From positions 1 through 5,851 of the forward strand of contig DATHZQ010000063.1 in NCBI GenBank assembly GCA_035458525.1: 5,851 nt of DNA, written 5' to 3'. The position numbers and the translations under genes are program-made. Under the pieces are notes generated by a model, which saw only the letters and a program-made list of their open reading frames with translations, ran no database searches and was not told the DNA's origin. Of this stretch, positions 5,380 to 5,851 are shown one piece after another; the first letter of the stretch is position 1; every line of letters begins with the position of its first letter. Source of the DNA: DATHZQ01 sp035458525. GTDB lineage: Bacteria; Actinomycetota; Acidimicrobiia; Spongiisociales; UBA5794.

Positions 5380-5851
5380 GTGCCACCAACACCGAAGCTG
5401 ACCGATATCAACGGGGTGGGACCTGCCACCGCCAAACTCCTGATCGAAGCCGGATTTCCCGACATCGACGTGATCGCCGAGGCCGACGTCTCCGAGCTTG
5501 CAGCCGTGCGTGGCTTCGGCGACATCCGGGCGAGGGCCGTCCAGGCAGCGGCACGTCGCACACTCGAGGCTGCCGAGACGGCAGCGTCGAACGACTCCCC
5601 GTCCTCGTCGGAGGAATCCGAGCAGGCTTCCGGCACCGCCGCCGGCCAAGGGGCATCCACGGGCGGATCGATGCCGGCCAGAACCGCGGCCGCATCGGAC
5701 GAGAAGGACGAGAACGAGGGCACGGGCACGGGCACGGGCAAGAAGGCCAAGTCGGACAAGAAAGCCACGGGCAAGAAGGCCAAGTCGGACAAGAAAGCCA
5801 AGGGCAAGAAGGCCAAGTCGGACAAGAAAGCCAAGGGCAAGAAGGCCAAGT
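5380..5851 (+). CDS. Helix-hairpin-helix protein with lysine-rich repeat tail, C-terminus missing
   Basis: The reading frame starts at GTG 5380, with GGGGAG five bases upstream, and is open to the right edge (157 codons visible). Residues 6-60 form a helix-hairpin-helix module with two hairpins: INGVGPATAKLL (10-21) and VRGFGDIRARAVQ (43-55). Such modules bind DNA or RNA backbone non-specifically. Residues 62-114 are a Ser/Ala/Glu-rich, probably disordered linker. A GTGTGTG stretch (114-120) leads into tandem copies of KKAKSDKKAKG from residue 121 onward, strongly positive. The architecture recalls bacterial proteins with a folded domain plus a histone-H1-like Lys/Ala tail, so a nucleoid or nucleic-acid-binding role is likely, but no named family member is recognised. 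It is transcribed divergently from archease-rtcB across a 122-base gap. Similar visible stretches could be the N-terminus of a larger multidomain protein, as the end is unseen. Confidence 0.8.
   Translation, partial: MPPTPKLTDINGVGPATAKLLIEAGFPDIDVIAEADVSELAAVRGFGDIRARAVQAAARRTLEAAETAASNDSPSSSEESEQASGTAAGQGASTGGSMPARTAAASDEKDENEGTGTGTGKKAKSDKKATGKKAKSDKKAKGKKAKSDKKAKGKKAK
5719..5736 (+). repeat. Hexanucleotide repeat (GGCACG)3
   Basis: Three perfect in-frame GGCACG units encode Gly-Thr-Gly-Thr-Gly-Thr and are followed by one more GGC. They form the hinge between the acidic linker and the lysine-rich repeats. The unit is in frame, so copy changes would only alter hinge length. Confidence 0.9.
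5740..5851 (+). repeat. 33-bp coding tandem repeat (KKAKSDKKAKG)
   Basis: Units run 5740-5772, 5773-5805 and 5806-5838, with a fourth starting at 5839 and cut by the window edge. They differ at a single base in the visible copies: ACG instead of AAG at 5767-5769, giving Thr in unit one where the others have Lys. Each unit contains two related half-units, KKAKSD and KKAKG. Synonymous positions are identical between units, including the same single AAA lysine codon, which indicates recent expansion or homogenisation rather than selection on protein alone. Confidence 0.95.

Noticed and set aside
5268..5849. A minus-strand open frame opposite the lysine-repeat gene, encoding repeats such as LPLAFLSDLAF that look like membrane segments
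   Set aside because: The apparent hydrophobic repeats are the antisense image of the lysine codons. The plus frame has a ribosome binding site and an HhH domain.

Overview
The window is dense, high-GC bacterial DNA. The base composition, codon use, GTG starts and the mix of families suggest an actinobacterium (Actinomycetota), perhaps an Acidimicrobiia-like lineage. That placement is inference from style; there is no rRNA or other marker gene. I see no mobile element, CRISPR array, tRNA or rRNA. Genes are packed closely and the longest gene-free stretch is about 120 bases.

Layout. Five genes lie head to tail on the minus strand. In transcription order they are an archease (5257 to 4838), the RNA ligase RtcB (4791 to 3367), a small GlsB/YeaQ/YmgE-type membrane protein (3271 to 3002), an AI-2E/PerM-family membrane transporter (2955 to 1756), and an alpha/beta-hydrolase of the Abhydrolase_9 type. 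The hydrolase starts at 1641 and runs off the left edge of the window. One gene reads the other way from about 120 bases upstream of archease. It encodes an N-terminal helix-hairpin-helix (HhH) domain followed by an acidic/serine-rich linker and a lysine-rich tail built from an 11-residue repeat. It runs off the right edge.

How the genes fit together. Archease and RtcB form a known pair: RtcB joins RNA ends (2',3'-cyclic phosphate or 3'-phosphate with 5'-OH) using GTP, and archease helps RtcB become guanylylated and turn over. Both start without a visible Shine-Dalgarno sequence, and both carry a TANNGT hexamer exactly 7 nt before the ATG, the pattern of leaderless actinobacterial transcripts. 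The other four genes have recognisable ribosome binding sites. The three downstream genes encode predicted membrane or envelope proteins and probably form a separate unit or units.

Best leads for a second look are the paired leaderless-type starts of the RNA-repair genes, the near-perfect 33-bp tandem repeat encoding the lysine-rich tail of the divergent HhH protein, a 29-bp tandem duplication that also duplicates a ribosome-binding-like motif before the hydrolase gene, and an inverted repeat that spans the stop codon of the transporter gene. I see no convincing undescribed multi-gene system. The HhH/lysine-repeat protein next to the RNA ligase pair is the only suggestive association, and it is speculative.
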